NCBI GenBank assembly: GCA_011046015.1
Contig: DSBO01000101.1
Span: forward strand, 1 to 6,666
DNA: 6,666 bases
Reading direction: 5' to 3'
Source: Thioalkalivibrio sp.
GTDB lineage: Bacteria > Pseudomonadota > Gammaproteobacteria > SpSt-1174
Shown: positions 5,289-6,666 of the stretch, piece by piece
Layout: every line of letters begins with the position of its first letter
How positions within the stretch are numbered: the first letter of the stretch is position 1
Made by a program: the position numbers and the translations under genes
Notes under the pieces: generated by a model
The model's database searches: none
The model's input: the letters and a program-made list of their open reading frames with translations, nothing else
What the model was told of the DNA's origin: nothing

Positions 5289-6648
5289 GGGCACCCGGGG
5301 CGGGGGCCTGACACCCGTCAGCCTCGGCCTGCGCGTGGGGCTTGCCGCCGTGCTGGTGGTGAGCCTGTTCGTCATCCTCACCGCCGCCGCACTGGAGCGG
5401 GCCTTTCGCGACAGCGCCGAGCACGCCGCCCGTGAGCGGTTGCAGGCCCAGCTCTACCTGCTCATCGCGGCCGCCGACGTGGGCCCGCGTGGCGAGCTGA
5501 CCCTGCCTGAGCGGCTAGGCGAGGCGCGTTTCAACGTCTCCGAGTCCGGTCTGTACGCTGCCGTGCACGACGCACGCGGCCGCCCGCTGTGGGTCTCGCC
5601 GTCGGCACGCGGGTTCGATGTCCCGTTCCCCGTCGATCAGCCGGCCGCCGATACCCGTTTCGACCGGCTGGACGGCCCCACGCCGCTGCACGTCCTGCGC
5701 ATGATGGTGAGCTGGGAGGCCAGCGGCACCACCGTGCCGCTGCGCTTCGTGGTGATGGAGGATCTTGGTCCCTACCAGGAGCAGATCCGGGAGTACCGCC
5801 AGAGCCTCTTCACCTGGCTCGGCGCCATGGGCGTGCTGCTCGTGGCCGTGCTCGCCGGGACGCTGCGTTGGGGGCTTGCGCCGCTGCGTCGGGTCGCGCG
5901 CGAGATCAAGGCCATCGAGACCGGCGAGCAGGACGGACTGCGCCGCGCCTACCCGCGCGAGCTGCGGCCGCTCACCGAAAACCTCAACGCCCTGCTCGGG
6001 CAGGAGCGTGCGCAGCAGCAGCGTTACCGCGACGGCCTGGGCGATCTCGCCCACAGCCTGAAGACGCCGCTGGCGGTGCTGCGGGGGCTGCTCGACGAGC
6101 CCGCGCTGCCCCCGTCCTGGCGCCGGGGCGCGGACGAGCAGGTGCAGCGCATGGACGACATCGTCGCCTACCAGCTGCAGCGGGCGGCCACTGCCGGCCG
6201 GCGCGCGCTGACCGCGCCGGTGGACGTCGGCCTGGTGATCGAGCGGGTGCTCGCCTCGCTGGCCAAGGTGTACCGGGGGCGACCCATCGAGGTGATACGC
6301 GACCTGCAGCCGGAGCTGCGTCTGCGCATGGCCGAGGGCGACCTGATGGAATGCGTGGGCAACCTGCTGGACAACGCCTTCAAGTGGGCCGACGGCCGGG
6401 TCCGGGTGGTGGCGCGCGTGCAGGCGGGCGGGCTGCGCCTGGTGGTCGAGGACGACGGGCCCGGCATCGAGGCGGCGCGCCGCGAGGCGATTCTTGCCCG
6501 CGGCGTGCGGCTGGACGAGCACACCCCGGGCCACGGCATCGGCATGGCCATGGTACGCGACATCGTCGATGCCTACGGCGGGCGACTGGGGATCGAGGAC
6601 TCGCCCCTGGGGGGCGTCCGCATGGTTATCGAGCTGCCGCTAATGTAA
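5278..6648 (+). CDS. phoQ: PhoQ-like sensor histidine kinase
   Basis: Seen: 456 residues with a GTG start at 5278, overlapping the end of the response regulator gene by 11 bases; GGAG (5270-5273) is 4 bases upstream, so this start is tight. Topology: short cytoplasmic tail, TM1 about 17-39, periplasmic sensor region about 40-176, TM2 about 177-196, HAMP-like linker about 197-248. The H box GDLAHSLKTPLAVL has the phosphorylated H259. The N box is ECVGNLLDNAFKWA (N362, N366), G1 is EDDGPGI (391-397), and G2 is GHGIGMAMV (418-426). The SLKTPLAVL form of the H box is the PhoQ type. Role: inner-membrane autokinase that signals to the adjacent regulator. The periplasmic region is about the length of the PhoQ sensor domain, but I see no run of acidic residues like its divalent-cation patch, so the signal may differ. 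The PepSY protein encoded two genes upstream is a candidate partner. Confidence 0.93.
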   Translation: MTNRGTRGGGLTPVSLGLRVGLAAVLVVSLFVILTAAALERAFRDSAEHAARERLQAQLYLLIAAADVGPRGELTLPERLGEARFNVSESGLYAAVHDARGRPLWVSPSARGFDVPFPVDQPAADTRFDRLDGPTPLHVLRMMVSWEASGTTVPLRFVVMEDLGPYQEQIREYRQSLFTWLGAMGVLLVAVLAGTLRWGLAPLRRVAREIKAIETGEQDGLRRAYPRELRPLTENLNALLGQERAQQQRYRDGLGDLAHSLKTPLAVLRGLLDEPALPPSWRRGADEQVQRMDDIVAYQLQRAATAGRRALTAPVDVGLVIERVLASLAKVYRGRPIEVIRDLQPELRLRMAEGDLMECVGNLLDNAFKWADGRVRVVARVQAGGLRLVVEDDGPGIEAARREAILARGVRLDEHTPGHGIGMAMVRDIVDAYGGRLGIEDSPLGGVRMVIELPLM

Positions 6649-6666
6649 GTTGCAAGTCGCAAGTCG
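6647..6666 (+). repeat. Heptanucleotide tandem repeat AAGTYGC at window edge
   Basis: AAGTTGC (6647-6653), AAGTCGC (6654-6660) and a partial AAGTCG (6661-6666) lie head to tail, starting within the TAA stop of the kinase gene and cut by the window end. The copy number beyond the edge cannot be seen. It looks like a short intergenic heptamer repeat array, with no coding function visible. Confidence 0.7.

Noticed and set aside
5515..6534. 339-codon minus-strand open frame
   Set aside because: Antisense to the histidine kinase; His/Gln/Leu-rich shadow with no domain.

Overview
The window is GC-rich, gene-dense bacterial DNA. The gene set (a PhoP/PhoQ-type two-component pair, an MsrA of E. coli-like length with matching cysteines, a DsrE-family protein) suggests a gammaproteobacterium, perhaps a sulfur-oxidising or Chromatiales-like lineage. 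That placement is inferred from gene content and composition, not from a marker gene. Nine protein-coding genes are supported. I see no rRNA, tRNA, CRISPR array or insertion sequence.

Left part (1-3626, all genes on the minus strand). In transcription order these are a zinc-ribbon SAM-dependent methyltransferase, the methionine sulfoxide reductase msrA, a TetR-family repressor, an unrecognised 82-residue six-cysteine protein, an exported DsrE-family protein, and a zinc-less quinone-oxidoreductase-like MDR enzyme cut off by the left edge. The cysteine-rich and DsrE genes overlap by 4 bases and are probably translationally coupled. A perfect 20-bp palindrome lies just upstream of the cysteine-rich gene, and a second palindrome lies just upstream of tetR. 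The two share 14 of 17 bases in the same orientation. The simplest reading is a TetR repressor that controls itself and the cysteine-rich/DsrE pair, perhaps with the oxidoreductase. The neighbours suggest a thiol, reactive-sulfur or electrophile stress role, which is inference.

Middle (3627-4178). A 103-bp divergent intergenic region leads into a rightward gene for a small exported protein with 22 histidines, probably a periplasmic metal or proton buffer. It has a near-perfect Shine-Dalgarno sequence and ends in a strong 12-bp-stem hairpin terminator.

Right part (4179-6666, plus strand). A tight three-gene unit encodes an exported PepSY-domain protein, a PhoP-like response regulator and a PhoQ-like membrane histidine kinase. 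The regulator starts 7 bases after the PepSY stop, and the kinase starts inside the end of the regulator gene. The PepSY protein is placed to act in the periplasm with the kinase sensor domain. The window ends in a heptanucleotide tandem repeat (AAGTYGC) that begins at the kinase stop codon and runs off the edge.

The best candidate for something undescribed is the TetR / six-cysteine protein / exported DsrE / oxidoreductase module with its matched operators.
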